A stretch of DNA of 64,000 nucleotides from DASVRZ01 sp038228695. Lineage in GTDB: Bacteria; Verrucomicrobiota; Verrucomicrobiia; Chthoniobacterales; DASVRZ01. The stretch covers positions 1 to 64,000 of the forward strand of contig JBBRPA010000005.1 of assembly GCA_038228695.1 (NCBI GenBank), in the 5' to 3' direction. Positions 51,427 through 60,088 of the stretch are shown piece by piece. Position 1 is the first letter of the stretch, and each line of letters opens with the position of its first letter. Below the pieces are notes generated by a model, which saw nothing but the letters and a program-made list of their open reading frames with translations, did no database searches and had not been told where the DNA came from. The translations under genes were made by a program, and so were the position numbers.

Positions 51427-52968
51427 ATGAACTGGCCCCGCTTCAATCAACATTTCCTCCGCTATCCTGATCTTGGTTTCTCGCTCGATATCAGTCGAAT
51501 GACGTTTGCGGACGATTATTTTGCCTCGATGGAGGGCCAGGTCGCGGCGGCGTTCACGGCTATGAAAGAACTCGAGGCAGGCGAGATTGCCAATCCCGAC
51601 GAGAACCGAATGGTCGGTCACTACTGGCTGCGCGACGTGGACATTGCGCCCGATGCCACGCTCAAACAGGAGATTCTAACCACGCTCAAATCAATTCGGG
51701 CGTTCGCTTCCGAGATTCACGCTGCTGGAAAACTCACTCAGGTCCTCGTTGTTGGTATCGGTGGATCCGCGCTCGGACCGCAATTTGTCGCCGATGCCCT
51801 CGGCTCTAGCCACGACAAGGCGGAGATTTTCTTCCTTGATAATACGGACCCGGATGGTTTCGACCGGGTTTTCGCCCAACTCGCTGGGCGTGCGGCTTCC
51901 ACCTTAGTGGTGGTTATTTCCAAATCCGGCGGAACCAAGGAAACGCGCAACGGCATGCTCGAGACCGAGGCATTTTTTGCAAAGCAGGACGTTCCCTTCG
52001 CACCTAACGCGGTTGCGGTGACCGGCGTGGGCAGCGAACTCGATAAATATGCGGTGAAGAACGGATGGTTAAAACGCTTTCCGATGTTCGACTGGATTGG
52101 CGGGCGCACCTCCGTGATGAGCGCGGTTGGTCTAGTTCCTGCCGCGTTGCAGGGGATTAACATCGACGAGTTTCTCGCAGGGGCGGCGGCGATGGACCGC
52201 AAAACCCGCGTTCCGAAACGCGAGACGAACGCCGCTATGCAACTCGCCCTGATGTGGTATGCGGTGGGTGAGGGGCGCGGAAAAAAAGACATGGTGGTCC
52301 TCCCCTACAAAGACCGCCTCATGCTCTTCTCAAAATATCTCCAGCAACTCCTCATGGAATCGCTCGGCAAGGAAAAGGATCTCGCCGGCAACATCGTTCA
52401 CCAAGGCATTGCCGTTTATGGCAACAAAGGCTCGACCGACCAGCACGCCTACGTCCAGCAACTTCGCGACGGGGTAAATAATTTCTTCGCCACCTTCATC
52501 GAGGTTCGCGAGGCTCGCACCGGTCACTCGATGGAAGTCGAGCCTGGCGTATTTTCTGGGGATTATTTGCAGGGCTTCCTCCGGGGCACGCGCACCGCTC
52601 TCTCCGACAGCGATCGTCAGTCGATCACGATTAGCATTCCGGCGGTGACTCCTTATACCGTCGGGGTACTGATTGCCCTTTATGAGCGTGCGGTGGGGTT
52701 CTACGCCTCGCTGATTAACATTAACGCCTATCACCAACCCGGTGTTGAGGCTGGCAAAAAAGCCGCCACAGCCGTGCTCGACTTGCAACAGAAACTCGTC
52801 TCCGCGCTTCGCTTCGGAATGCCGACGACCGCGGAAACGTTAGCCGCCGAACTGGGTGCCGACATCGAATCGACCTATCACGCGTTGGTTCATCTGGCTG
52901 CCAATCGGTCCGACATCTCCCACCATCTTGCGGAGTCTCCGGAAAGCGACACCTTCACCAAGGCCTAG
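51427..52968 (+). CDS. pgi: Glucose-6-phosphate isomerase
   Basis: 513 residues. It interconverts glucose-6-phosphate and fructose-6-phosphate. Motifs: VVGIGGSALGPQFVADALGS, VVVISKSGGTKETRNGMLE (sugar-phosphate-binding SIS fold), the FDWIGGRTSVMSAVGLVPAA block and the NKGSTDQHAYVQQLRDG stretch with the active-site Gln-His. This belongs to the bacterial type that uses a longer SIS arrangement. It starts 173 bases after rplQ with its own leader. Confidence 0.93.
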   Translation: MNWPRFNQHFLRYPDLGFSLDISRMTFADDYFASMEGQVAAAFTAMKELEAGEIANPDENRMVGHYWLRDVDIAPDATLKQEILTTLKSIRAFASEIHAAGKLTQVLVVGIGGSALGPQFVADALGSSHDKAEIFFLDNTDPDGFDRVFAQLAGRAASTLVVVISKSGGTKETRNGMLETEAFFAKQDVPFAPNAVAVTGVGSELDKYAVKNGWLKRFPMFDWIGGRTSVMSAVGLVPAALQGINIDEFLAGAAAMDRKTRVPKRETNAAMQLALMWYAVGEGRGKKDMVVLPYKDRLMLFSKYLQQLLMESLGKEKDLAGNIVHQGIAVYGNKGSTDQHAYVQQLRDGVNNFFATFIEVREARTGHSMEVEPGVFSGDYLQGFLRGTRTALSDSDRQSITISIPAVTPYTVGVLIALYERAVGFYASLININAYHQPGVEAGKKAATAVLDLQQKLVSALRFGMPTTAETLAAELGADIESTYHALVHLAANRSDISHHLAESPESDTFTKA

Positions 52969-52989
52969 CCTTTCCCAAAGGCGTAGCGA

Positions 52990-55815
52990 ATGTCTGTCCC
53001 CAGTGAAGTTCCAAAAGCCCGGACTAGCCTAGCCGGAGGGAATCCGAAGCGCAGCAGCCATCTCGAGAAGGTTCTCGCGCACGCCGAAAAGAAACTCGCC
53101 GTCAATAAGACGCCCGACAGTGCTGAACTGCTCGCCCTCTACAAGCGTTTCCTGAAAATCGAGGAGCACCGCCTCCGTCTCAAACACTATGCTGGCGGTG
53201 GCGGCCGCGAAATTGCCCGTCTCCGCGTCAATCTCATTGACGTGATCATCCAGCATCTTGTTTCTCACGCGGTCTCCATGGAGCAACCGGCTAATGTGGC
53301 CCTGGCTCCGCTCGCCGTTGTGGCAATTGGCGGCTACGGACGCGGCGAATTGAATCCTTTTAGTGACATCGATGTCCTCTTCCTCCGCCCGAAAGGTCCG
53401 GCGCCCGTTTACGTCAAAAACATCATCGAGAAAATTCTCTACCTGCTCTGGGACGTCGGCTTCAAAGTGGGACACGCTACCCGAACCCTGGCCGAGGCCT
53501 ATGCCCAAGCGAACAGCGACATGGTGTCCAAAACCGCCTTGCTGGAGTCGCGCTATCTCGCCGGCGACCGCGAGATCTATCAGAAATTCAAGGTCGAGTT
53601 TGTCACCCAGTGCGTCGTTCCATTCCGCGAGTCCTATCTAAAGTGGCGCGTGGAAAACCAACGGGAACGTCATGACAAATTCGATGGCACGGTGTTCGTT
53701 CAGGAACCTAATGTCAAAAGCGGCTGCGGCGGCCTTCGCGACTACCAGAACCTGCTGTGGGTCAGCTACTTCAAGGCCGGACTCACATCGACGACGGATC
53801 TCGTAGCGAAAAAAATTATTCCTGAGACCGACCGTCGTCGCCTGGAGAAGGCTTACGATTTTCTCCTTCGCGTTCGCACCGAACTGCACTACCTCACCGC
53901 CCGTCCCACCGACTCGTTGACCATCTATCTTCAGGGTCAAGTAGCTAACAAGTTTCAATATCCTGAGAAGAACGTTATCGCTCGGAGCGAGGCATTCATG
54001 CGCGACTACTATCAGCATACCCGGACGATTTTTCAGATTGGTGAGTTAGTGCTGGAACATTTTGTTGGCATCGAAGAGGAGGCGCCCAAAACACGGGGAG
54101 GTTTACTAGCCCTTTTAAGTCGCAAACGATCCGTGAAAGTCGAAAAATTTGACGGGTTTCTGATCAAGGATGGAAAGCTTCATCACGAGAGTCGGGAGAT
54201 TTTCACACAGGACATTTTTCGACTCATCCGCGTTTTCCATTACGCGCAGCAGCGTAACGTCGTGCTCAGCGGAGAACTAGCACAACTTATTCGCCGCCGG
54301 GTCCGGCTGATCGATCGCACCTTCCAATATTCGCGGGTCGCCCGGGAGATTTTCTTCGCCATTCTCTCTCGCAAAGGTGAGGTGGGGCGGATTCTGCGGA
54401 TGATGCATGAGACGGAGTTTTTGGGGCGTTACATGCCAGAGTTTGGAGTGCTCAACTGCCTCGTGCAGCACGAGTTTTTCCATCGCTACACTGCCGACGA
54501 GCACACTTTGGTTTGCATCGAGAAACTCGACGCGCTGATCGATACAGCTGCTGAAAAATTTCGCGACTACCAGGCGCTCTTCCAGCGACTGGAGGACCCG
54601 TTTGTGCTTTATCTAGCACTCCTCTTACACGACACCGGCAAGGCAAACGCCCGGCGCAACCACGCCGAGACGGGCGCGATCAACGGCACTCGCGTGGCCG
54701 CGCGACTACAACTGAATTCCGACCGCCGCAAAGAACTCGTCTTCCTCATCGACAACCACATGCTTCTTTCCGAGGTCGCCCAGCGGCGCAACATTGAGGA
54801 CGAATCCACTATCGCAAGCTTCTCCAAGATCGTGAAAAATCAGACTAATCTCGATGCACTCATGCTGCTCACGTTAGCCGACGGACAGGGCACGAGCGAT
54901 GAAAGCTGGTCCGACTGGAAGGAATCGCTCGTCTGGCGCACCTACCGTTCGACCACGCGTTACCTTGCCGACGGCACCTCATTTTACGAGGAACGGCGAA
55001 ACGAGCGCGCCTCGCTCCAAGCTAACATTGAGAAAAAAATGGCCCGCGATTTCAAGGCAGAGATCGAGGCTCATTTTCAATTTATGCCGGAACGTTATTT
55101 CCAGGCTTTCGACGCCCCCGAGATCACCGGTCACATTCGCTTTTTTCGCGAGCTATTTGCTGCCTTTGCTAACCCGGGAATGGACGCGCGGCTGCCGATC
55201 GTTCGCTGGATTGCCCGTCCCGAGCAGGGGCATAGCGAGGTCTGGATCTGCACTTGGGATCGCTCCGATCTGCTCTGGCATATCGCAGGTTCGTTCGCAG
55301 TCGTTCCGCTCAACATCCTCAGTGCCGATATTTTCACCCGGAAGGATAATCTCGTCCTCGATGTTTTCCGCGTTTGCGACACTCGGTTCAATGCGGTCAG
55401 CTATGAAAAGGAAATCGCCAAGGTTAGCAAGACCCTTGATCAGTCGCTGGTCTCGGACAGTTTTGATTTCAATTCCCTGATCGCACGGACTCGAAAAAAC
55501 AAAATATATCCGATCGCCCATGAATACGATTTTCCCGCTCGCGTCCGGGTAAACAACGATCTGAACCCTCAATACAGCGTCGTCGAAGTGCTCTGCCCCG
55601 ACCGGCTTGGCTTGCTTTACGATCTGCTTCGAGCGTTTTCTGATCTACGAATCAACATTTTCACCAGCCGCATCACGACTGAGAAAGGTGCGGCGATCGA
55701 TACGTTCTACGTCAACGACATGCAGGGCGAAAAAATCACCGACCGCGCGGCGCTGAACCGCCTTATTCGCGGGCTCACCGCCGCAGTGAGCCAGAACAGC
55801 GAAGGCGAACCTTAA
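52990..55815 (+). CDS. glnD: [Protein-PII] uridylyltransferase / uridylyl-removing enzyme
   Basis: 941 residues. GlnD senses glutamine and (de)uridylylates PII proteins to control nitrogen metabolism. The N-terminal nucleotidyltransferase domain has GGYGRGELNPFSDIDVLFL with the metal-binding Asp pair. The HD domain for UMP removal has ALLLHDTGKANARRNHAETG. Two C-terminal ACT-type domains follow (NILSADIFTRKDNLVLDVFR, and SVVEVLCPDRLGLLYDLLRA with LRINIFTSRITTEKGAAIDT), which bind glutamine. All four parts are present. It starts 21 bases after pgi. A PII protein gene is not in the window. Confidence 0.93.
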   Translation: MSVPSEVPKARTSLAGGNPKRSSHLEKVLAHAEKKLAVNKTPDSAELLALYKRFLKIEEHRLRLKHYAGGGGREIARLRVNLIDVIIQHLVSHAVSMEQPANVALAPLAVVAIGGYGRGELNPFSDIDVLFLRPKGPAPVYVKNIIEKILYLLWDVGFKVGHATRTLAEAYAQANSDMVSKTALLESRYLAGDREIYQKFKVEFVTQCVVPFRESYLKWRVENQRERHDKFDGTVFVQEPNVKSGCGGLRDYQNLLWVSYFKAGLTSTTDLVAKKIIPETDRRRLEKAYDFLLRVRTELHYLTARPTDSLTIYLQGQVANKFQYPEKNVIARSEAFMRDYYQHTRTIFQIGELVLEHFVGIEEEAPKTRGGLLALLSRKRSVKVEKFDGFLIKDGKLHHESREIFTQDIFRLIRVFHYAQQRNVVLSGELAQLIRRRVRLIDRTFQYSRVAREIFFAILSRKGEVGRILRMMHETEFLGRYMPEFGVLNCLVQHEFFHRYTADEHTLVCIEKLDALIDTAAEKFRDYQALFQRLEDPFVLYLALLLHDTGKANARRNHAETGAINGTRVAARLQLNSDRRKELVFLIDNHMLLSEVAQRRNIEDESTIASFSKIVKNQTNLDALMLLTLADGQGTSDESWSDWKESLVWRTYRSTTRYLADGTSFYEERRNERASLQANIEKKMARDFKAEIEAHFQFMPERYFQAFDAPEITGHIRFFRELFAAFANPGMDARLPIVRWIARPEQGHSEVWICTWDRSDLLWHIAGSFAVVPLNILSADIFTRKDNLVLDVFRVCDTRFNAVSYEKEIAKVSKTLDQSLVSDSFDFNSLIARTRKNKIYPIAHEYDFPARVRVNNDLNPQYSVVEVLCPDRLGLLYDLLRAFSDLRINIFTSRITTEKGAAIDTFYVNDMQGEKITDRAALNRLIRGLTAAVSQNSEGEP

Positions 55816-55866
55816 TCTGCCTGACGCTTGCACCTTGGGTCGATTCTTCCCATAGTAAAACTTTCC

Positions 55867-56712
55867 ATGGAAATCCCCGCCGTCTCGGTTCGCAACCTCA
55901 CGAAAATTTACCCGATCCCCTTTCGGCGCGAAAAGGTGGTCGCGGTGCGCGATCTTTCCCTCGAAGTGGCCGCCGGGCAGGTTTACGGATTGCTCGGTCC
56001 GAATGGCTCGGGCAAAAGCACCACGCTCAAGATTGTTCTGGGACTGGTGACCGCGACCCGCGGCACAACTGAGATTTTCGGGCGCGACAGCAGCGAAGTC
56101 GAGAGTCGCGAGGACGTCGGATTTCTTCCGGAAAATCCCTATTTCTACAAATACCTCACCGGCGAGGAGGCGATCCGTTTTTATGGAAAAATCTGCGGAT
56201 TGAAACGCGATTATCTCGAGGCGCGGATCGAGACGCTGCTCGATCTTGTCGGATTGCAAGACGCCCGGCACCGCCGACTGGGAGGTTACTCGAAAGGCAT
56301 GCTGCAGCGCATCGGCATCGCCCAAGCGATGGTTCAGGAACCGCGATTGCTGGTACTTGATGAACCTACCGCTGGGGTCGATCCTGCGGGGTCGCGGGAG
56401 ATTCGCGACATGATCGTCGGATTGAAAGCGCGCGGCATTACCGTCCTCCTTTGCTCGCATTTACTCGCCCAAGTGCAGGAAATTTGCGACCGCGTCGGGA
56501 TTCTGGCTCGGGGGGTAATGGTTCGGGAGGGGCCGCTGGAGGATTTGATTTCGATCGAGAACCAGACCGAGGTTATTCTGCAGGACGCTACGCCGGAACT
56601 GCTCAAAAGAATCGAGGCACTCGCCTCCGAACATCACGCAAAAATGCTCGGATCGCGGCGGCCACAAACCACTCTCGAGCGGTTGTTTTTGGAGGAGACC
56701 GAAAAGAAATGA
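55867..56712 (+). CDS. ABC transporter ATP-binding protein
   Basis: 281 residues; ATG 55867 rather than 55828, because the alignment of such ATPases begins at VSVRNLTKIYPI. Walker A GPNGSGKSTTLKIVLGL, ABC signature GGYSKGMLQRIGIAQAM, Walker B LLVLDEPTAGVDPAG and the H-loop CSHLLAQVQE are complete. It resembles the single-cassette exporters of the NatA/CcmA type. Its TGA overlaps the permease ATG (ATGA). Confidence 0.92.
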   Translation: MEIPAVSVRNLTKIYPIPFRREKVVAVRDLSLEVAAGQVYGLLGPNGSGKSTTLKIVLGLVTATRGTTEIFGRDSSEVESREDVGFLPENPYFYKYLTGEEAIRFYGKICGLKRDYLEARIETLLDLVGLQDARHRRLGGYSKGMLQRIGIAQAMVQEPRLLVLDEPTAGVDPAGSREIRDMIVGLKARGITVLLCSHLLAQVQEICDRVGILARGVMVREGPLEDLISIENQTEVILQDATPELLKRIEALASEHHAKMLGSRRPQTTLERLFLEETEKK

Positions 56713-57602
56713 GCACTACACCAATAAAGAAGCGCCCGTTTTTTTCTCCCGCCCGGGTGTGGGCCATCGCGGGCAACACGCTCACGGAACTAGTCCGGCT
56801 GAAGGTGTTTTATTTCCTGCTCCTTTTCGCCCTCGTGATTATTGGCAGCTCCCTTTTCATGATCCAATTTACCTTTCAGCAAGAGTTTCAAGTGCTGAAG
56901 GACGCCTCGCTCGGGGCGATGACGATTTTCACCTCGCTCCTCGCCATCTTAGCCACCGCCAACCTCCTGCCGAAGGACATCGAGGATCGCACGCTCTATA
57001 CCATTCTCGCGAAGCCCGTTCCGCGGTTTGAGTATCTGGTCGGGAAACTGCTCGGCGTCTTTCTGCTCCTGCTCATCTCTGTCGTTTGCATGACGGTGGT
57101 TTTTGTTATCGTTCTTTGGCTGCGCCAGACGACCGTGCTTGCGCAGGTTCAGGCAGAGTTTTCCGCTAGCCCAGAAGATCTCGCAGTAAAAGTGCGCGAG
57201 GTGCGCGCGGCTGGCCTCGTCCCGGCGATCTTTCAAGGCGTGGCTCTCATCTATCTCAAAGCGTGTCTGCTCGCCTCGCTCACGCTCCTCGTTTCGACCT
57301 TCGCCACTTCAGCGATTTTCACCACGATTGTCGCGGTCGTGGTTTATTTCATCGGACATCTGCAATCGACCGCCCGCGAATATTGGCTCGCGGGTGGCAA
57401 CGCAGGTTGGGCGACCCGGGTTTTCACCGCGCTCATCTCGCTGATTTTTCCCGACCTCCAATTATTCAACCTCGTTGATGACATCGTGGCGGGGAATGCG
57501 GTGGTCCTGTCCTTGTTTCTGAAAACCTGCGGGTTGGGTTGTCTTTACATTATTTTCTATACTTTGGCGGCCCAATTTATCTTTGTGAAAAAGGAGCTGT
57601 GA
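56709..57602 (+). CDS. ABC-2-type transporter permease
   Basis: 297 residues with about six transmembrane segments (FYFLLLFALVIIGSSLFMI; LGVFLLLLISVVCMTVVFVI; ACLLASLTLLVSTFATSAIF). The pattern ANLLPKDIEDRTLYTILAKP followed by YLVGKLLG is typical of permeases paired with NatA-like ATPases, such as those in gliding or copper-related exporters. It overlaps the ATPase gene and is followed directly (TGATG) by a partner gene, so three genes form one operon. Exported substrate unknown. Confidence 0.88.
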   Translation: MSTTPIKKRPFFSPARVWAIAGNTLTELVRLKVFYFLLLFALVIIGSSLFMIQFTFQQEFQVLKDASLGAMTIFTSLLAILATANLLPKDIEDRTLYTILAKPVPRFEYLVGKLLGVFLLLLISVVCMTVVFVIVLWLRQTTVLAQVQAEFSASPEDLAVKVREVRAAGLVPAIFQGVALIYLKACLLASLTLLVSTFATSAIFTTIVAVVVYFIGHLQSTAREYWLAGGNAGWATRVFTALISLIFPDLQLFNLVDDIVAGNAVVLSLFLKTCGLGCLYIIFYTLAAQFIFVKKEL

Positions 57603-58357
57603 TGCGCCTGGCGGTTTTGATTTTCCTTGTCCTCGGTTTCGGGCTCTTGCGCCTTCCGCTGGAAACCGGTCTGGAAAAAGCTCATCAGGCTGCGTTTTTC
57701 CGCACTGCCAAACTCGATCTGTCGCTGCGCGAACGCATTGGGCAGTCCAATTTCATCGCTGCGCTGAGCGGTTTTCGGGCACCCATCGCGGACATCCTTT
57801 GGATTCAGGCCCATACCGCTTGGGAAAAGACCGAGTATGGAGTGATGGCTCGGATTTTTGATAATGTGACGTCTCTGCAGCCACGGAATTTCTATTTTTG
57901 GGATAACGCCGCCTGGCACATGGCTTGGAACGGGAGTGTCTTTGCGTTCGAGAATCCGAAGCAGCCGCGCTTGGCGATCCGGACCAAAGAACAGCGGGAA
58001 TTTTTCGATCTGGGCGAGGATTTTCTCATTCGTGGGATTCGGAATAATCCGGACAGCTACCAGTTGCGACAAACCTACGCGCTTTTTCTCGAGCAAAAAC
58101 GTCACGACGAATGCGGCGCTTCCGAGCAATATCGCCTCGGGATGCGCCTGCCGGGAGCGCCGCCCTATATGGAGCGGGCGGTGGCGATTCATCTTGCCCG
58201 TTGTCCCGGAAGCGAGAAAGTGGCATACGATCAGCTACGTAACTTGTGGTTGCGCAGTCCTGAAGAGCGTAAACCCACCGTCATTACCTTGATCAAAGCA
58301 CTCGAAAAACAATTGGATATCCCCGAAGAACAAAGGATTTACAAATCCGACCGATAA
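57602..58357 (+). CDS. Membrane-anchored or exported TPR-like protein, partner of the ABC exporter
   Basis: 251 residues. The ATG at 57602 (sharing TGATG with the permease) gives a basic-hydrophobic N-terminal anchor (MRLAVLIFLVLGFGLLRLPL). The rest is helical, with a block ALSGFRAPIADILWIQAHTA and long TPR-like helices (NPDSYQLRQTYALFLEQKRH). Family members that lie beside ABC-2 permeases in PVC bacteria have no known role. Here the coupling to the permease suggests it assists export. Confidence 0.75.
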   Translation: MRLAVLIFLVLGFGLLRLPLETGLEKAHQAAFFRTAKLDLSLRERIGQSNFIAALSGFRAPIADILWIQAHTAWEKTEYGVMARIFDNVTSLQPRNFYFWDNAAWHMAWNGSVFAFENPKQPRLAIRTKEQREFFDLGEDFLIRGIRNNPDSYQLRQTYALFLEQKRHDECGASEQYRLGMRLPGAPPYMERAVAIHLARCPGSEKVAYDQLRNLWLRSPEERKPTVITLIKALEKQLDIPEEQRIYKSDR

Positions 58358-58375
58358 AAGATACTCCCCACGTCC

Positions 58376-59098
58376 ATGCGTTTTGCCATTTTCGGAGACA
58401 TTCATGCTAATCTCGAAGCCTTGCAGGCAGTCCTTGCAGACGCCGAGAAGCAGAATTGCACCCATTTTGTCTGCCTCGGAGATGTCGTCGGTTACAATGC
58501 CGACCCGCATGCCTGTGTCGAACTCATCCGCGAACTGGATTGTCCAGTCGTAAAAGGCAATCACGACGAGCAGGCGGCCATGGTCGAGGCGCTCGACGGT
58601 TTTAATCCGCTCGCCGAGGAAGCGCTGAATTGGACCCGCGAAAATCTTACGCAAGAGGATAAAAACTGGCTTCGCGAGCTGCGTATGGTCCGGCAGGTGC
58701 GCGATTTTACCATCGTCCACGCCACGCTCGATACTCCGCACAAGTGGGGCTACGTCTTCAATCAACTCGACGCTGCGGCCAGCTTCAGCTACCAGCATAC
58801 CTCGGTCTGTTTTTTCGGACACACCCACGCACCGCGCGCCTATATCCGCGACGGCTCCGTCATCGGTCTCCCGCTCGAAAAGCTCAAGTTCGAGATGGGC
58901 AAAAAATATTTCGTCAACGTCGGCAGCGTCGGCCAACCTCGCGACGGGGACTGGCGTTCTGCCTACACGATTTATGACGCTACCCGTAACTTCATCGAAC
59001 TGCGCCGGATCGAATACGACATCGATCTGGCCCAGGATAAAATCGTCGAAGCAGGGTTGCCGCAACGCTTGGCAGATCGGCTCGCCCTCGGCAAATAA
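58376..59098 (+). CDS. Metallophosphoesterase (YfcE/diadenosine-tetraphosphatase-like)
   Basis: 240 residues of the calcineurin-like superfamily. The metal-binding blocks are complete: FGDIHANLEAL (Asp, His), VCLGDVVGYNADP (Asp), VKGNHDEQAA (Asn-His), IVHATLDT and CFFGHTHAPRAYI (His-x-His), then NVGSVGQPRDGD. This matches the bacterial phosphodiesterase group that act on cyclic nucleotides or diadenosine phosphates. It follows the ABC unit by 18 bases. Substrate is not established. Confidence 0.9.
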   Translation: MRFAIFGDIHANLEALQAVLADAEKQNCTHFVCLGDVVGYNADPHACVELIRELDCPVVKGNHDEQAAMVEALDGFNPLAEEALNWTRENLTQEDKNWLRELRMVRQVRDFTIVHATLDTPHKWGYVFNQLDAAASFSYQHTSVCFFGHTHAPRAYIRDGSVIGLPLEKLKFEMGKKYFVNVGSVGQPRDGDWRSAYTIYDATRNFIELRRIEYDIDLAQDKIVEAGLPQRLADRLALGK

Positions 59099-59104
59099 TC
59101 CCCG

Positions 59105-60088
59105 GTGGACGCAGGTTTGTCCTCACTCGCTCCAAAGCGGATTCTTGTCCTAAAACCGTCGTCGCTTGGCGACATCGTGCACACTCTGCCCGCGGTGGCC
59201 GCCCTCCGCGCTCACTGGCCGCAAAGCGAAATCGCTTGGATGGTCAATTCCGAGTGGGCGCCACTTCTCGAGGGCAATCCGGCCATTTCGCGGATCATCG
59301 AGTTTCCCCGGAGGCAGTTTCGTGGTCTGCGCGGTTGGTTGCGCATCCCGCGCTGGCTCGGATCGTTGGGCGGTTGGGAACCGGATTTGACCATCGATTT
59401 CCAAGGTTTGCTGCGCACCGCCCTCATCGCCCGGTTCATGGGCTCAAAAAAAACGGTCGGGCTTTCCGACGCGCGCGAGGGTTCCTCGTTTTTCTACAAT
59501 CAGGTCGTGCCGCTTCCCAAGGAACCGCTCCATGCGGTCGATCGTTATCGACGCCTGGTTCTCGGTCTCGGCGTCAGGGAAATTCAGACGCCGGTTTTCA
59601 ATTTGCCGCTTGGCAACGCACCGGGCGCTTCCCTGCCGAAGCGCTTCGTTCTCCTCCATCCCTTTTCGCGCGGCGAAGGGAAATCGATGGATGAAAACGA
59701 CGTTATCCAGCTTTGCCGCGATCTCGATCCTCAACCGGTTGTGCTTGTCGGCAGTGACCGAATTCTCGGCAAAACTCCTGCGAACGTGACCAATCTTCTC
59801 GGTAAAACGTCACTCCTCGAGTTGATCTGGCTGATTCGGCGGGCGGATTTTACGGTGAGCGTGGACAGCGGACCGATGCACATGGCGGCCGCGATCACGC
59901 CGCGATTGCTCTCGATTCATACTTGGAGCGACCCGCGGCTCGTTGGCCCTTACAACCCAGAGGCCTGGATCTGGAAAAACGGGGTGTTTGGCCGGATTAG
60001 CGTTTATTCGCCGGGCTCCGCGGAAAAAATCGACGCGCCCAGCCCGCGAGTAATCGCGGATTTTTTGCGGACGCAGCTAACCGAATAG
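59105..60088 (+). CDS. Glycosyltransferase family 9 (ADP-heptose:LPS heptosyltransferase-like)
   Basis: 327 residues from GTG 59105, 6 bases after the phosphoesterase. The N-terminus RILVLKPSSLGDIVHTLPAV is the GT9 hallmark (catalytic Asp in GDI), and the C-terminal half has VSVDSGPMHMAAAITPRLLS, the nucleotide-sugar site, and LLGKTSLLELIWLIRRADFT. It would add heptose or a similar sugar to the lipopolysaccharide core from the cytoplasmic face, in line with a Gram-negative cell. Its 3' end overlaps ptsI (opposite strand) by 12 bases. Confidence 0.9.
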   Translation: MDAGLSSLAPKRILVLKPSSLGDIVHTLPAVAALRAHWPQSEIAWMVNSEWAPLLEGNPAISRIIEFPRRQFRGLRGWLRIPRWLGSLGGWEPDLTIDFQGLLRTALIARFMGSKKTVGLSDAREGSSFFYNQVVPLPKEPLHAVDRYRRLVLGLGVREIQTPVFNLPLGNAPGASLPKRFVLLHPFSRGEGKSMDENDVIQLCRDLDPQPVVLVGSDRILGKTPANVTNLLGKTSLLELIWLIRRADFTVSVDSGPMHMAAAITPRLLSIHTWSDPRLVGPYNPEAWIWKNGVFGRISVYSPGSAEKIDAPSPRVIADFLRTQLTE

